Assembly (NCBI GenBank): GCA_963930775.1
Contig: OZ005689.1
Location: 6,673,569-6,737,568, forward strand
DNA length: 64,000 nt
Direction of reading: 5' to 3'
From: Cliona cf. orientalis
Taxonomy: Eukaryota; Porifera; Demospongiae; Clionaida; Clionaidae
Of the stretch, positions 1 to 12,000 are shown in pieces (positions within the stretch are counted from its first letter, which is position 1; the number at the start of each line of letters is the position of its first letter). Under the pieces are notes generated by a model. That model was not told where the DNA came from and did not search any database. It saw only the letters and a program-made list of their open reading frames with translations. Made by a program: the position numbers and the translations under genes.

Positions 1-1
1 T

Positions 2-94
2 AAGCCGGACATACATCTGGAAGAGTGTCCGGCTTATGTTGGAAAAGACGATATCAAACTGGAAGATTGTCCAGCATATGGACACATACAATGA
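2..94 (+). CDS. Terminal (cytoplasmic tail) exon of a truncated upstream receptor gene
   Basis: The window opens inside an open frame ending at TGA (92-94). It encodes a short acidic tail with two tyrosine motifs, LEECPAY and LEDCPAY, separated by a KDD spacer and followed by GHIQ. This closely matches the tails of genes E (53552-53727) and F (58492-58676), so it is the last exon of a receptor whose remaining exons lie to the left of the window. The acceptor and reading phase of this exon cannot be seen. By analogy the tail would lie in the cytosol and offer tyrosines for phosphorylation; that function is inferred. Confidence 0.7.
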   Translation, partial: KPDIHLEECPAYVGKDDIKLEDCPAYGHIQ

Positions 95-159
95 TATTTC
101 TGTAGTATGATATAATGTAGGCTTATTATAGCCTCGTCATCTCAAGGTGGCATAGCTAG

Positions 160-345
160 GATTATCAGTTTGGTGGGGCAGAGAGTATCAGGTGGGCAGT
201 TCCTCCTAGGGAGGTCTGGGGGCATCCCCCCCCCCCCCCCCCCCCCCCCCCCAGAATATTTTTTTGGAGCTCTGAGACACATTCTGGAGGCTCCTGAAGC
301 CTTAATTTCACCACAACAAAATTAATTATCATCAAGTTGCTAACA
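160..345. repeat. Dispersed repeat with a poly-C run; second copy at 26540-26700
   Basis: The stretch carries blocks such as GTATCAGGTGGGCAG, GGTCTGGGGGCAT, CTCTGAGACAC and TCTGGAGGCTCCTGA that recur in the same order at about 26558-26670. A C run at about 226-252 lies inside it; run length is unreliable in any assembly. No gene is visible. Confidence 0.55.
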
Positions 346-501
346 GTCTTTCACCACAAAGTAAACAATTATATATAGCACTTTACTTGTTGCAGTATTA
401 TAATATAAATATGCGACAATAACCCTATGTCTCCGAGGCCTTGATCACAGCACTATATATCTTGCTCACATGCATGATATCATTCTATACTCCTAATTAG
501 G

Positions 502-587
502 AGTAAATCTATAGATTGCACAATGTACACATGTGCTCTAGTTATAACTAGAGCACATGTGTACATTGTGCAATCTATAGATTTACT
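502..587. repeat. Perfect 86-bp palindrome
   Basis: The arms 502-544 and 545-587 are exact reverse complements with the axis inside GTTATAAC. The right arm and its flank (GTGCAATCTATAGA, then GCATGGCTATGT) recur at about 18145-18185 beside another partial hairpin, so this is a member of a small foldback family. Confidence 0.8.
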
Positions 588-1073
588 TTTGTGCGCATGG
601 CTATGTACTTGAGAGCTTATATTATATCTAAGACTTAGTTGTAACATACTGGGGCCCGGTCCTGGTGCCGACAAAACTATGATCACTCTCGATCTGCACC
701 AGATCTAGACTATAGCTAGCTATATGATATACTAGGAAGATTATGAACTCAGTGATATGACCAATATTTTGTTTCTTAGGGCTTCATGCAGGTCAGCGGA
801 TCCGGTATCATAATATTATGAAAATGGGGAATCTGGTCCCTGGGTCCCACAGTATTGGGGACCCTCTTCAATGATGAAAATATATGGGGACCCCCAGTGC
901 AATACATTTAGCTAGCTACAGGCATGCATGAACATCTAGACAGCACATGACTCAGCCTGCATGGTATCCATTAGCTAGTCTAAGAGTAGATAAGAGATAC
1001 TCCGGCACAGTCATAAAACACTGTCACCATATTGATATACATGGGCGTCGCACCCGGGGGTCGGGGGGGCTAT

Positions 1074-1104
<31 letters not shown>

Positions 1105-2389
1105 ACTTTTCATGACCGGACACACCCACTTTTACATTATGCCATAGAATAAGCTGACCTTACCTGTCTATATGAACGTTTTGCCTGAAAACTAGACTGC
1201 TTACATCGGTGCTCGAGTTATCAGCAGCTTCTATCTGCCCTCTGGTCGTCCTTGCTGCTTTTGCTCTTTAAATTCAGTGCTGTTCACGAACTCGTTTACT
1301 GTTAATTAGTGGGCGTGGCTAAAATTTTCGCGCGCGCACTGTTACTTGACCCTTGCCCCCTCACCTTCCAATTGCTTCCGACGCCTATGATATAAACTTG
1401 AATGTTTGAAGCAATTGTAAGGTGCTGACAACCTTTACCAAAAGATGCTTCCATCGTGTACCGTTTTTTTATACAAGTTTAATAGGCTAGCCCGGCAAAC
1501 TGTTTCTAGCCAGCCATTAACTTTTCCCAACAATAATGAGCTCTGCTGACCCCAGTAAATTCATGGAAACTGCTGATTCTTCAAGTCCTACTATGAATAT
1601 CTAACTTTGGGGGTCCCCCAAAATCATAAAAGCTAATGCTATAAAGAGCTATATAATTTCTGACGATCTTTACCAGTCATATACTGTGCGCATGAACAAA
1701 AAGTATGCACTGTCGATAGGCGTGGCTACGAAGGTGTCTCTCGATTTATTGCACGCGGAAGCCAGTTTTTCACCGAATTCGATTGATTCGTTGTACTTTA
1801 ATACGAGTCGCTTAGATACCTACATCTCGAGATATGGCGATTTTTTTTGCTAACGACGATAACAACAACGACGACACAACCGATTATTTTACCCAATGCG
1901 CATGCGTGCGGGGTACTATTAGTGCACATCGTCCCTCCTACGCTAAGAGCTAGGGTCTGATCTGGTGAATGAGCCATTGGAATTCAGTTTATGTGACGTG
2001 TACCTAACCACTGCAATGCGCTAATAATAAGTCCGCTTGGCTTGCTAGCTACGTTCAGGGGGCTTAAAAAGAGTCTCATGCGCGCGTTCCTTGCGCGTAC
2101 ATTAATTGTCACATGACACGAATCTGCTATCTCATTGGTAGTTCTTATATCGCACCCAGCAGTAGCTAGGTTCATTCACCAGACCCTATCATCATGTATC
2201 AAGCAAGGTAAGCTTATTAACCAATAAAATCCTTAGCTATTCACTCAGAAAAGTTACCCGGGCCAGGCGCCACTATCATCTCATTATCTCCCACATAGAT
2301 AAGTGTAATTTTGAATAATTATCCCGGGCAACTCAGGCTTCTTGTTGATTTAGACCGTGCTAGCTATAAATCACATAAACTTAAATAAG
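588..2389. other. Gene-free intergenic stretch with repeat fragments
   Basis: I see no supported exon here. It holds a C run at 1078-1104, GGGCGTGGCT-type fragments seen elsewhere, and at about 1655-1918 a solo end of the element described at 16208-18723 (shared blocks GATAGGCGTGGCTACG, CGAATTCGATTGATTC, GAGTCGCTTAGAT and the terminal GCGCATGCG...GGGGTA). Confidence 0.5.
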
Positions 2390-2968
2390 GCCCCAATTCC
2401 TTGATTATTAGTTTCTCATCAGGTAGTTTCCCAACATACCATGCGGGCGGGCGGGTGGGTATTACCATTATTTAATTAAAACTTATCTACTGTACACAGT
2501 ATATGGCATAGTAAAAAGCTTAAAACTTATCTACTGTACACAGTATATGGCATAGTAAAAAGCTTAAAACTTATCTACTGTACACAGTATATGGCATAGT
2601 AAAAAGCTTAATGTTGACCACAACTTATGCAACACTTGAAAGGCACATAAAATGCATGGTGCTGCCTGGGCAAACATTGCTATCGGCACACACAAACAGT
2701 ATACTAGTCACAAAAGTGGCATCAAGAGTGTCAGTCATGAAAGTAGCATGGTTAGGCAGTACACAGATGCTTACCAGAGCCATAGCACCCCCTAGCTCTT
2801 CAACAACATTGTAGCTAACTGCTATGCTGCACACGGTCGGTCACGTGATTGTCCACGCCTTTTATTACGTCATTGGAATGCACTAATGAAATAATGGTGA
2901 TAAATTCTAACTTGAAAAATTGATGCGGGCGGTTGATGAGAAACTAATAATCAACGAATTGGGGCCTA
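2390..2968. mobile_element. MITE-like element with GGCCCCAATTC inverted ends
   Basis: The left end contains AGGCCCCAATTC and then TTGATTATTAGTTTCTCATC. The right end contains GATGAGAAACTAATAATCAA and then GAATTGGGGCCT. The ends are inverted. A related pair of ends (GTTAGTTTCTCGTC / GACGAGAAACTAACAATC, flanked by GGCC) occurs at about 45715-45965. There is no coding capacity. Confidence 0.65.
2477..2609. repeat. Three tandem copies of a 44-bp unit
   Basis: Units starting TAAAACTTATCTACTG begin at 2477, 2521 and 2565 and are essentially identical over 44 bp. The array sits inside the MITE at 2390-2968, which suggests a recent expansion. Confidence 0.9.
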
Positions 2969-3047
2969 ATGGGCATCACTGCATGTGGTTACATTATCCG
3001 CGAACTTGACCTCATCCCCAGTAGCTGCATAGTTCCATAGATAAAAA

Positions 3048-3375
3048 CAAGTATAAAAACAATTGAAGGATGAAGTAGGATGGCAGGGTCAAAAAGTATA
3101 CAAATATGATTTATACGGATAATCACATCCACTATACATCCCTACGCTTACTTTTTGAGGGGTACAAAAACAACCAATATTAACATGCAAATCAAGAGTA
3201 CAGTGACAACGTAATATTTGAGAAAAGTAAGTGTAGGGATGTATATTGGATGTGATTATCCGTACAAATCTAAGACTTGTTTGTATACTTTCTTACCCTG
3301 CCATCCCTACTTCATCCTTCAATTTTATTCAATGGTTTTTATAGCTACTTGTTTCTGTTCTCTTTTTATTGCTCT
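3048..3375. mobile_element. Foldback MITE, family with CCATCCCTACTTCATCC arms (copy 1)
   Basis: The left arm (GATGAAGTAGGATGGCAG, then the GGATAATCACATCC region) is the inverse of the right arm (GGATGTGATTATCC, then CTGCCATCCCTACTTCATC). The same architecture occurs at 29152-29545 and 56010-56380 with different loop sequences. Confidence 0.75.
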
Positions 3376-4264
3376 CAGGATAATTCATCAAAATTAAATG
3401 GTTTGCTCATTCAACTGTCAATGGTCCGGTATAATTAAGCAGAACATGGGAGGTTTGAAAGTGTGTGTATGCGCGTAAAATTTGTAGCCACGCCCCTTGT
3501 TAACTTGCGTTCATATGCCTATTAAATTTTGATGTAGCAGGCTGACAAAGGCTGCTGCTTTAGGTGGCCCAAGTAGCAGTGAGACTTCCGTTTAGGGAGA
3601 AAACTGACTTCTCTCTAAATTTGTTGTTAGCAGCTATGGTGGCCCAGAAGTGCACTCGTTTTGGTCCTCAACTCATTCCTGATTCTGATTCTCCGACTTG
3701 AATTTGATTTTGATTCTGATTCTCTGATTCCATTCTTATTTTTAATTTTAGTAGATTCTTACTTTGACTTTGTAAGTGGATTCTGATTCTCTAACATGAT
3801 TCTCATTGGGCTTTTCCGTTAATAATTAAAGGACCTCTAGAGGCCTATAGAATCAATTAATTATTGCCAACAGGACCCTCAAGAAACTCATTAAATTGTT
3901 TAAAAAGCTCCCTCTGGATGTAATTATCAATCCTCAATTGGGGGGGGGGGGGTGTATGTATGCCTATTATAGTATGGAAAGCCCATTTAGCAAAGAAAAC
4001 CATCTCATGTTTTTCATTGTTGCACATGCAAACATGGGATGGGTTGGGTGTATTACACCACACACAATCATTACTTTTCTACGTAAGCACATTAAGCCCT
4101 ATTGACCAGCCAAAAAATACTGCGCAAGACCACAGATTAGTCACTGTATCACAGGCAAGCTTTGAGGCAGAGTCCATCATGCGGCAAATTAAACTACCCA
4201 TCAAAAGAACAGGACTGGCTTAAAGTAGCTAGCATCACGTAACACATATTAATACTGATTTTCA
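3376..4264. other. Gene-free stretch with a poly-G run
   Basis: The stretch is AT-rich with GATTCTGATT-type low-complexity sequence (3665-3800) and a G run at 3940-3952. Short open frames here lack splice-site support and family resemblance. Confidence 0.4.
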
Positions 4265-4885
4265 AGTCTCAGAAAGGCTCCATGGAGGCCCTGAATTTTC
4301 TGATAATTACCTCATAGATTACATCATCATTACCCATATAAAAATAAATTGCTACTGGGGATGTATTGAAAATCTTATTATATACCGTATAGCGGGAAAT
4401 TTTCGAGGGAGAAAACTTTCGCGGATCGGTAGGAAAGGAGCATTTCGCGGAGAAAACTTTCGCGGAATGTTAAAATTGGTCGCATAATGGGTGTGGCATG
4501 CCTAGAATTTCGTGGAGAAAACTTTCGCGGATGGCGGAAAAATCGCGAAATTCGTGAAAGTTTTCTCCCTCGAAAGTTTCCCGCTATACGGTACATCCCT
4601 CGTATATACCTCATGAAAAGCGTTCACTGCACCTGCTGTATACCACCATTATCGACCTCAGACGTACACACTGACAAACTGCGCATGCTCCGAATATGTG
4701 TATATTGGATCTTATACGCAAGGTTCAAATTCTGGGTCCCAATAACCTTTCATGCGCGCTAAACGTGGAGCAGTCATCACTGACCACAATTTCATCATCA
4801 ATTACCTCATAGATTTCATCATAATTTCATCATAGGTTGGCCGAATTGTTTTTTGTTGACTGGGACTCGGGACATAATGAAAAAC
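4265..4885 (-). repeat. Inverted degraded fragments of the 33-41 kb array units, split by a MITE
   Basis: Positions 4265-4352 are the reverse complement of part of array unit B (CTACTGGGGA, TAATTACCTCATAGATTACA and GGCCCTGAATTTTCT recognisable). Positions 4700-4885 are the reverse complement of the start of unit A (TTCAAATTCTGGGTCCCAAT, CATGCGCGCTAAAC, then ATTTCATCATAATTTCATC and GGGACTCGGGACAT). A TACCGTA MITE (4383-4593) lies between them. Confidence 0.7.
4383..4593. mobile_element. TACCGTA-family MITE (211 bp)
   Basis: It begins TACCGTATAGCGGGAAATTT and ends with the inverse, AGTTTCCCGCTATACGGTA. The interior has further GAGAAAACTTTCGCGGA blocks in both orientations. It has no coding capacity. 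Relatives lie at 7234-7684, 25758-25968, 32289-32470 and 55206-55396. Confidence 0.85.
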
Positions 4886-5262
4886 TTACTACATCCCTTG
4901 TCCCTCATGAAAAGTGTTACACGTGCGCGTGGCTTGAGGCGTGGGGCTTGACGCACGTAGCTTGAACCAGTTGACCCGGATGTGACCTCGACCTGCCACG
5001 TGCTAGACTAAATAGGGCCAGGGGAATACACCCAGAGTACGAGCTCATAAAAGAAAGCGAACTGAGAGAATCACCATATAGCTATCATCAATAGTCCATG
5101 ACCACGCTACTGTATGCTATACTGTATGCCGCCCACTATCGACCTTGTCACATCGACAAACTGCGCATGCTCCATATTGAATACTATTGGGGTGCGCAGC
5201 TAGATAGCTACAGTCATCATCCAGCAAAGCTTTATGATTATTATTCATATAAATTTTCATAT

Positions 5263-5303
5263 CCTAGGCAATTCTGAAAGCTACCAACACAATTAATAGT
5301 TAA
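5263..5303 (+). promoter_or_regulatory. Conserved 5' leader of receptor gene A
   Basis: A block containing GGCAATTCTGAAAGCTACCAAC, split here by small changes, and ending just before the start codon is conserved in front of all five sushi genes (about 22423-22474, 41646-41694, 47950-47996, 59556-59592). It is preceded by AT-rich CATATAAATTTTCATAT. It is probably 5' UTR and the transcription start region; no transcript data are available. Confidence 0.45.
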
Positions 5304-8000
5304 ATGAGGATGGATAAGGTAACAGTGCTCTTCCTTCAGTTCCTGGTTTTAATATGGCTAGGACTGGTCTGCCGCTTTTCAAATGCACAGTCAATGTCAT
5401 GTCCACTCATCACTATCGATGATCTTGGAAGCACTACCGAGTTTTCCACCCAGGGACTCGTTGCCCGGGGCATAGCCCCTACAGGAGAGGTTGCAGTCAG
5501 CGTCCCTGTGAGAATTAGGAACTTCACAAAAGTGTGTGATGCAGCAGGAGATCGAATAAACACATCCTCTTTTGTTTCTGTGGTAGTTGAATTTCAGTGT
5601 GATTTTCAGAGTTCCAACCTCAGATTGGCTGTTTGCAATGATTCCAATAACATAGTCACCAGGCAGTACCAGTTTCAGTGTTTTGAACAAAATGGGCAAC
5701 CTGTTTGGAGTACTATTGTATCTGGCAGTAATTTGTTTGTCCAGACTCTGAACCCAACAGCTAATCTCTTGACACCACTTGCTGACCAGTGCAGGCGATG
5801 TATTGATGATCAGCAGTCTAGTAGAGCTGACCCCACCACTCACTGCGACCGTGAGTCTGTCTAGCATTGATTAGCTATAGCTACACACTTTCGTAAAAAT
5901 CATGTATTCATATTATAATAATATTATTATAGCATGTCCATCACGATGTGATCAGGGACAGGGACGTTGCTATCTTGGGTCAGGAGCTGATGTGTGCTGT
6001 AGCTTTTATCTTCAAAATAACTGTACAGATCTGGAGGAATGTCCTAGTGCTTTGGTCAGTGATTCAAACTCTGTCTGTGGTGAGTAAATTTCACGGTTAT
6101 AATACTTACAAATCTCTCTTAATAATAATTATTATGCTCACACGTGTGTACACATGCACACATATGCATGCACACATGCTTATACATGCATGTTATTATT
6201 ATTCATACGCATACATACACACATATACATCAACAGTGTGTCCTTCTCTGAGTGTTGCTAATGGTGATGTGAGCTATTCACCAGCGAACAGGGACATTGG
6301 AAGTGTGGCCACCTATACCTGTAATCCTGGCTACCATCTGACATCGCCACAGGCTGGAATGACACGAATGTGCAGTGTGAATGGCTGGAGCGATCAAAAT
6401 TTCACTTGTGGTATTATGTCTTTGTAGCTACTTATTCTGGAAATTCAATAATAATTAGATATTTCATAGTCAAGTCTATTACGATGACCATGTGCAGGCA
6501 TTGCTCTGTTGGGACTGGCCCCCCTTCCTTGCTGGTTGGGGGGGGGAGGGGCACATGCCCCTGGTGCCCCCCCCCTCCCCCCGGTTCCGGTCCCATGCCT
6601 ATGTCTATCTATACTACTTATCTTTTCACGTATTATTATAATACAGTTGTTCAGTGTCCAGATCTCGGTGACAGCATAGCAAATGGTGAAGTGGTCGTCA
6701 CTCCTCCTGCACGTACGGTTAATTCAATAGCTGAATACTCCTGTAATGGTGGCTATAAGCTGGACAAGGGAGATGCCAAACGTACCTGCCAAGCTGAGGG
6801 TACTTGGAGTGGTGAAGCTCCTCGATGCAGTGAGTAGTATTATCATAATTATATTTAATTTATCATTATGTATTAGGTATCATAGTGGGTTTATTGTCTG
6901 CTGTGTGCTGTTGCATATCATTGGTGGCAATATTAATATTACTATAATTATTGTATACCTGATTAGTAAGTTTAACCAACTCCCAAGGCTTGTATATATG
7001 CAGTACATGTATATATATATGAGCACAAATTCTGAGGCTGCATACAAAGCAAGGGTTATAATTGGGTTGTCACTTGATAATTATTCTCTATAACGAATTG
7101 TTTCTACATGCATGGATATAATCTCAGAAACTGTATAATTATTTTTTATTATTGTGGTCCAGGACATGAACCGTTTACACGGAGGGACTCTATCACTAAA
7201 TTTTGTATACAAATAATAATTATACCAATCACATACCGTATAGCGGGAAATTTTCGTTGGTGCTAATTTTCGTATGATTGACCAATGCGCCCTTAGAATA
7301 AATTTTTGTATTTTTTAATTTCATATGTTTGCACTGGAAGATTGGGCGCATGCGCAGCTCGCAACGCTAGCTAGGCCCACGCCCGATAGCTTGACAATGG
7401 CATCTTGTCGATTGAAGCGATGGTGAGAGGCTACCATGAGTCTACAAGAGTATTTGGACTGCTGCCGTTGGCGAAGAATTCGAAGTCTTGGCGAAGAACC
7501 AATACCGAGACATTGTTAGCACCTGCAGCTGCGCTAGCGACTGCGTGTGGTGTAGGTCAAAGGTCACGTTCGCTAGAAAAAATTTCGTAGGTTTAAATTT
7601 TCGTACTTTTTATTTTCGTATAAGGGATGGAGCATACAAAATATACGAAAATTAGCACCATACGAAATTTCCCGCTATACGGTAGCAATGAGCTAGAATT
7701 TATGGAGTATTTACTTATAATAATATTGTTAGTAGGTGGTGACTGTATACGACTTCTATTCAAAATACATGTCATAATATTATTATAGAATAATAATAAT
7801 TATTATTATTCATATATATACAGTTGTCCAGTGTCCTGATCTTGGCACAGAAAATGGTAAAGTGCTCATCACTCCAACTGCACGTACGGTTAACTCAACA
7901 GCTGAATACTCCTGTAATGATGGCTATAAGCTGGACAAGGGAGATGCCAAACGTACCTGCCAAGCTGAGGGTACTTGGAGTGGTGAAGCTCCTCAATGCA
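5304..8000 (+). CDS. Sushi receptor gene A, ectodomain exons 1-5 (gene split by a transposon)
   Basis: Exons are 5304-5850, 5933-6079, 6237-6410, 6647-6829 and 7824-about 7998, all joined in phase 1. Exon 1 encodes a signal peptide (hydrophobic FLQFLVLIWLGL, likely cut after NAQ) and an unrecognised domain with eight cysteines. Exon 2 is a cysteine-rich EGF-like module (CPSRCDQGQGRC...VCCSFYL). Exons 3-5 are sushi/CCP modules with the usual C...C...C...W...C pattern. A second in-frame ATG at 5310 matches the start used in genes B-D. Exon 5 should end TGCA|GTGAGT, but the 7999-16075 transposon sits two bases before that donor. The intact donor now lies at 16080, and the transmembrane and tail exons are at 20170-20603. 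Without the insertion the protein would be about 489 residues. The allele probably makes truncated or read-through products; a weak in-phase donor at 8013 inside the element is possible. Confidence 0.85.
7234..7684. mobile_element. TACCGTA-family MITE (451 bp) in intron 4 of gene A
   Basis: The ends TACCGTATAGCGGGAAATTT and AAATTTCCCGCTATACGGTA are perfect inverses. A second internal inverted block (GGTGCTAATTTTCGTA near 7259 and its inverse near 7650) extends the hairpin. The interior differs completely from the 4383-4593 copy. The 61-residue open frame inside has no support as a gene. Confidence 0.85.
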
Positions 8001-8012
8001 CAGAAAAAAATG

Positions 8013-9012
8013 GTCTGTTATTTTGACATTTTTTTCATAGTAACACGCTGTCTATATGACAAGTAATGTTATTATAATAAATAACCGCAACTATTACACT
8101 AAAATGCAGTTAAAATTATTAATGCATGATTATTTGACACATTTCTTACATATTGACATGTACAATTAATATTTACATAAGGAATGTTAGTCTGAATGTT
8201 TGAAATGTTGCATTGACATTATTGTAGATACAATAGGATGATGTTACTGTTATTAGTATTATGTCAATATGACAGAGATAGTGTTAAAATGGAGAAGGAG
8301 TTGTCAACTTCACCTACTAATTTTAATTTAACAATAGAAAGTTATAAAGACATTATGTCATTATTTTTAACACTAAAATGTAGACGTGATGGTATAGTGC
8401 TACTTTGATTGGTACTCTGCTGGAATGACAGAGGTAGTGTTAAAATAGAGAAGGAGTTTTCAAGTTCACCTAATGACTTCAATTTTACGACCAACTGTCA
8501 AAAAGAAATTGTGTAGATTGTTTTTAACAAGTAACTGTTCGGTTGACATGCTACCATTATTTTAATTATCTAACGTAAGGTTGACAAGTATTAGAATTTT
8601 CCTGTTAAATTAACATGGCAGTTATGTTGTTCCAACAGTGGTAGTGCTAAAATAGAGAAGGAGTTGTCAAGTTCACCTACTAACTTCAATTTTACGACCA
8701 ACTGTCAAAAAGAAATTGTATAGATTGTTTTTAACAAGTAACTGTTTGGTTGACATGCTACCATTATTTTAATTATCTAATGTAAAGTTGACAAGTATTA
8801 GAATTTACCTGTTAAATCAATGGAAAAGTTAGATATTAACATGGCAGTTATGTTGTTCCAACAGTGTATCTTATAATAATTATTGTGCCGTTAATACGAC
8901 AACCTTTTCTCCTTTAATATACATTTTGACATAATAATAAAAATAAAATTTAATGTACTTTCCAGGTATCTCTTTCAAATTAATAGGTTATTAACATATA
9001 GTTAAATTCACC
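8013..9012. repeat. Left subterminal repeat region of the CMC transposon
   Basis: The region is AT-rich, with many TGACA/TGTCA words. It contains a direct duplication of about 207 bp: a block starting GTTAAAATAGAGAAGGAG near 8438 recurs near 8645 (as GCTAAAATAGAGAAGGAG) and continues through TTTTTAACAAGTAACTGTT and GGTTGACATGCTACC. A partial third copy begins near 8282. Subterminal repeats of this kind are transposase-binding regions in plant En/Spm; that role is inferred here. Confidence 0.7.
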
Positions 9013-12000
9013 TCAGTTTGTATCAAAAATGTGTGACCGTAGTGCAATATAGGTCTGTCTGTCACCAATATACGTGTGTGCCTCCACAGGATATCGATTC
9101 TCAAGGTGCACCATGTATAAAACATCAATCTTATGTGTGCGCTTAACACAATAGCTTTGCAAGTGTGAATCTAGCCTTTCTGTGGAGTATAGCTCTACAG
9201 CGAGCAATGGAAAGTCAGCTGCAATCAGAACATCAAGTATTCTAGCAAATACTGGCAAGTCATCCTGCCATCCACAGTGCACAAAGCTATGCTTTTGAAA
9301 ATGTTCACCAAATATCTTAATCCAGTTTGGCCTAGAGGTTAATTGTGTGTGGCAGGAGTGATAGTATATGAATATATAACGTGACACTGTATGCTATATC
9401 TACACTATATCTAACCTTGTAATCATGACGGCAGGATTGATGTCTGGCAAAACATTTCGAATACCCTCTTGGATGTTACGTGGCTGTTCAGAAAGTGTGC
9501 CTATATTTGAATCCTTGCCTGTATACATTGTATATACACATGCACAATTCTATTATAAAGATACAGTCTTAATTGGTAGCTATTTGTATGCTCTTACATG
9601 GTCCACACTCCAAGTCATAGTAGGTGAAGAAGTTTCCTTGCAGGTGTGCACACATCAGTCGTTGATGACGCTGACACACGGAAAAGGGAATATTCTTAAA
9701 ACTTCCAATCTGAGCAACACGTTTGAAGTAGGAATTTTTTGCCTCCATTCTCATGCACCAGCAGGATATTAATGGGCCAACCCTACCAATAGTGCAGATA
9801 ATAAATAATAATAGAGTACCTACTATGATATCACTATTATTATGTCAATACAATAATATATCATAATCTGCTACTTACTTTAAAATAAGGCTAGGAAAAT
9901 GGACCATGTAGTGACTTTTTGGTGTGAAACTCTGAAGGGGGTAACAATTTCTGAACTCCCTATGATGTTGATCTACCAGTGCTCGAACATAATGAGATGC
10001 TGCTTGAGATGTCACTCTAGCTGTACAGTACTTGGTGATCTCTAATAGGAGTAAGAAACACTCCCACATTTGATCTTCCTCTGGTACCTTATCCCCTATC
10101 ATGAGTGGCAGATATACAGCAAAGCTCCACATCTGAGAGGCTATTAATATTAAAATTAATTGATAATGTGTCATATGTATTGTGTGCATCGTCATGGCTA
10201 GTATAACATACCAGAGAGATGAAGTTTTCCATCAGGAGAGAAAGATTTGATGGTAAATTCTTTGGGTGGCTTATTCCTAGATTCTGTCTTCCCATAGTAG
10301 AATTTTGATACGCGATCATTCAGGAATTGCACATCAAAATATTTCTTATCCTTAATAAAGGATGTGAGCATCAACTTTATTTCTAAAGGTAGTGTGCCTT
10401 CTAGGATTATGTGCATCACATCTTGAGGTAGTTGATTATTTGCCACATGAAAGCCACTTATTTCATTGAGGGGACTTTTGTAATTGATACCGTAGGTAGT
10501 AGAATCGTGATCTGCTAAAGGACCATCCAGTAGTGAACACTGGTAGTCATATGAAGCAGGGTTTCTCAATTGAAATTCTTCTTCAACATACTGTAAAGTG
10601 TAAAGAAAAATAGCTGGATGTGAACAGTTGTGCCAAAGTTATAGTTAACTACACCAAAAGGACGCACAGAAATTGATTATGCCAAAGCATAATGAACATA
10701 CTTTCAACTGAATGTCTGAATGTGTAGCCATGCAGTCCCTACATTTTCGTAGGGCAAAACCAACTCCAATCTTGAATCCACCTAGTTGGTGAGCAGCTTG
10801 GGTATCACACAGAGTGACTATTACAGTACCATGAAATTTATGTTCTTCTCCATGCATTACAATTGAAATTCCTTCCTATAACATGATAAAATATTAATAT
10901 GCGAGTAAACAAAGTAATCCTATAAGATACAATAATACAGACCTCTCTAAGGGTATTTACATCCTCCATAAAAGGCCGCAAAACTGCCTCGAAACCATAC
11001 TTCTCCAGATTAGGTGAAGTGACACATGCAATTAATTGTATTGCCCGATGAGTTGATCTCAGTTCGGGTCTAATATTTCCAAGAGTGTAGTAGAACATTG
11101 CTAGTATGGACATAATATACAAAGATGGGATGTAAAATGCATATTACCTTTAAAAATTTACCTAGTTTGTGTATTCCAGCCTGAGCTCCAAGAACGTTGC
11201 AGGGCTCAACTTCATCAAAGTAAGTTATCAGTTGTAACGCTCCAGGAAACTTCTGATAAAGCTCATGAGATTCAAATAGCTCACCATCACAAATATCAGA
11301 GAGCAAATTATCCTTTCTCTTATGAGATTGGCACACCTGCAATACATTAATACTGTATCCTGAAGTATAAGCCCCTCTTAAGACGTCCATGGTAGTACAT
11401 GTACACACATGGACGCTAACTAGGCAGATAGCTATAACAGTGGAAGAGCTTGGCAATCGACGAGGAGGGGGGGGGGCTTATTTTCGGGAAAATATGGTGG
11501 TAATATTATTCATGCTGGAAAAATCATCACAATTATTATTGTGTATGTTATCAGTATAGGACAGGAAATTAGCAAAAATTTCTAGCTTTAATTAGATACC
11601 TCTTCAAAAATATAGGGATTTTGGAGTAGAGAGTTCAGCCCGGGCAACAGTGGGACATACTGAAACGTATCTATCCCAGACTCCCTAATATCACCTGAGT
11701 CACCCAATTTTACAGTCACTGGTTCCTGTATTGAAATATAGAGCAGTGTGATGTGAAATGTGATTATATACATAGTGTCCCTGCATGGCAAGTGCCCACT
11801 CCCGGGTACTAAAGCACCCATGCATGTACCGCATTTCAAGGGGTCAATGTAGCAGCTTCTATACAAATGTATGGAAATCATATATCCGGGTAAGCGCCCA
11901 TGCGGGCCTAAATCGCTATCTCTATGTTCAAGCACCAATGCATGGGCACTTATCCGGGACACTATAGTACTTACAACAAGATTAAAGTGTGTTTTGTAGA

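Noticed and set aside
226-252. Homopolymer runs (226, 1078, 3940, 38863, 39749, 46497, 55514) as functional sites
   Set aside because: They lie in repeats and their lengths are unreliable; no neighbouring signal suggests a function.
4487-4762. 91-residue open frame over 4487-4762 and its antisense partner
   Set aside because: It is a translation of the TACCGTA MITE and an adjoining degraded array fragment.
5397-5867. Long minus-strand open frame opposite exon 1 of gene A (similar ones at 22534, 41849 and 59686)
   Set aside because: It is the antisense shadow of the conserved exon 1; the plus-strand reading has a signal peptide, conserved cysteines and family-wide splice sites.
8011-8066. 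Natural end of exon 5 of gene A at the weak donor GTCTGT (8013)
   Set aside because: It keeps phase, but it lies inside the transposon end. The family donor GCA|GTGAGT is found just beyond the right end of the element, so this is at most a cryptic site.
11785-11967. 60-residue plus-strand open frame in the transposase intron
   Set aside because: It covers a small inverted-repeat insertion and has no protein-family character.
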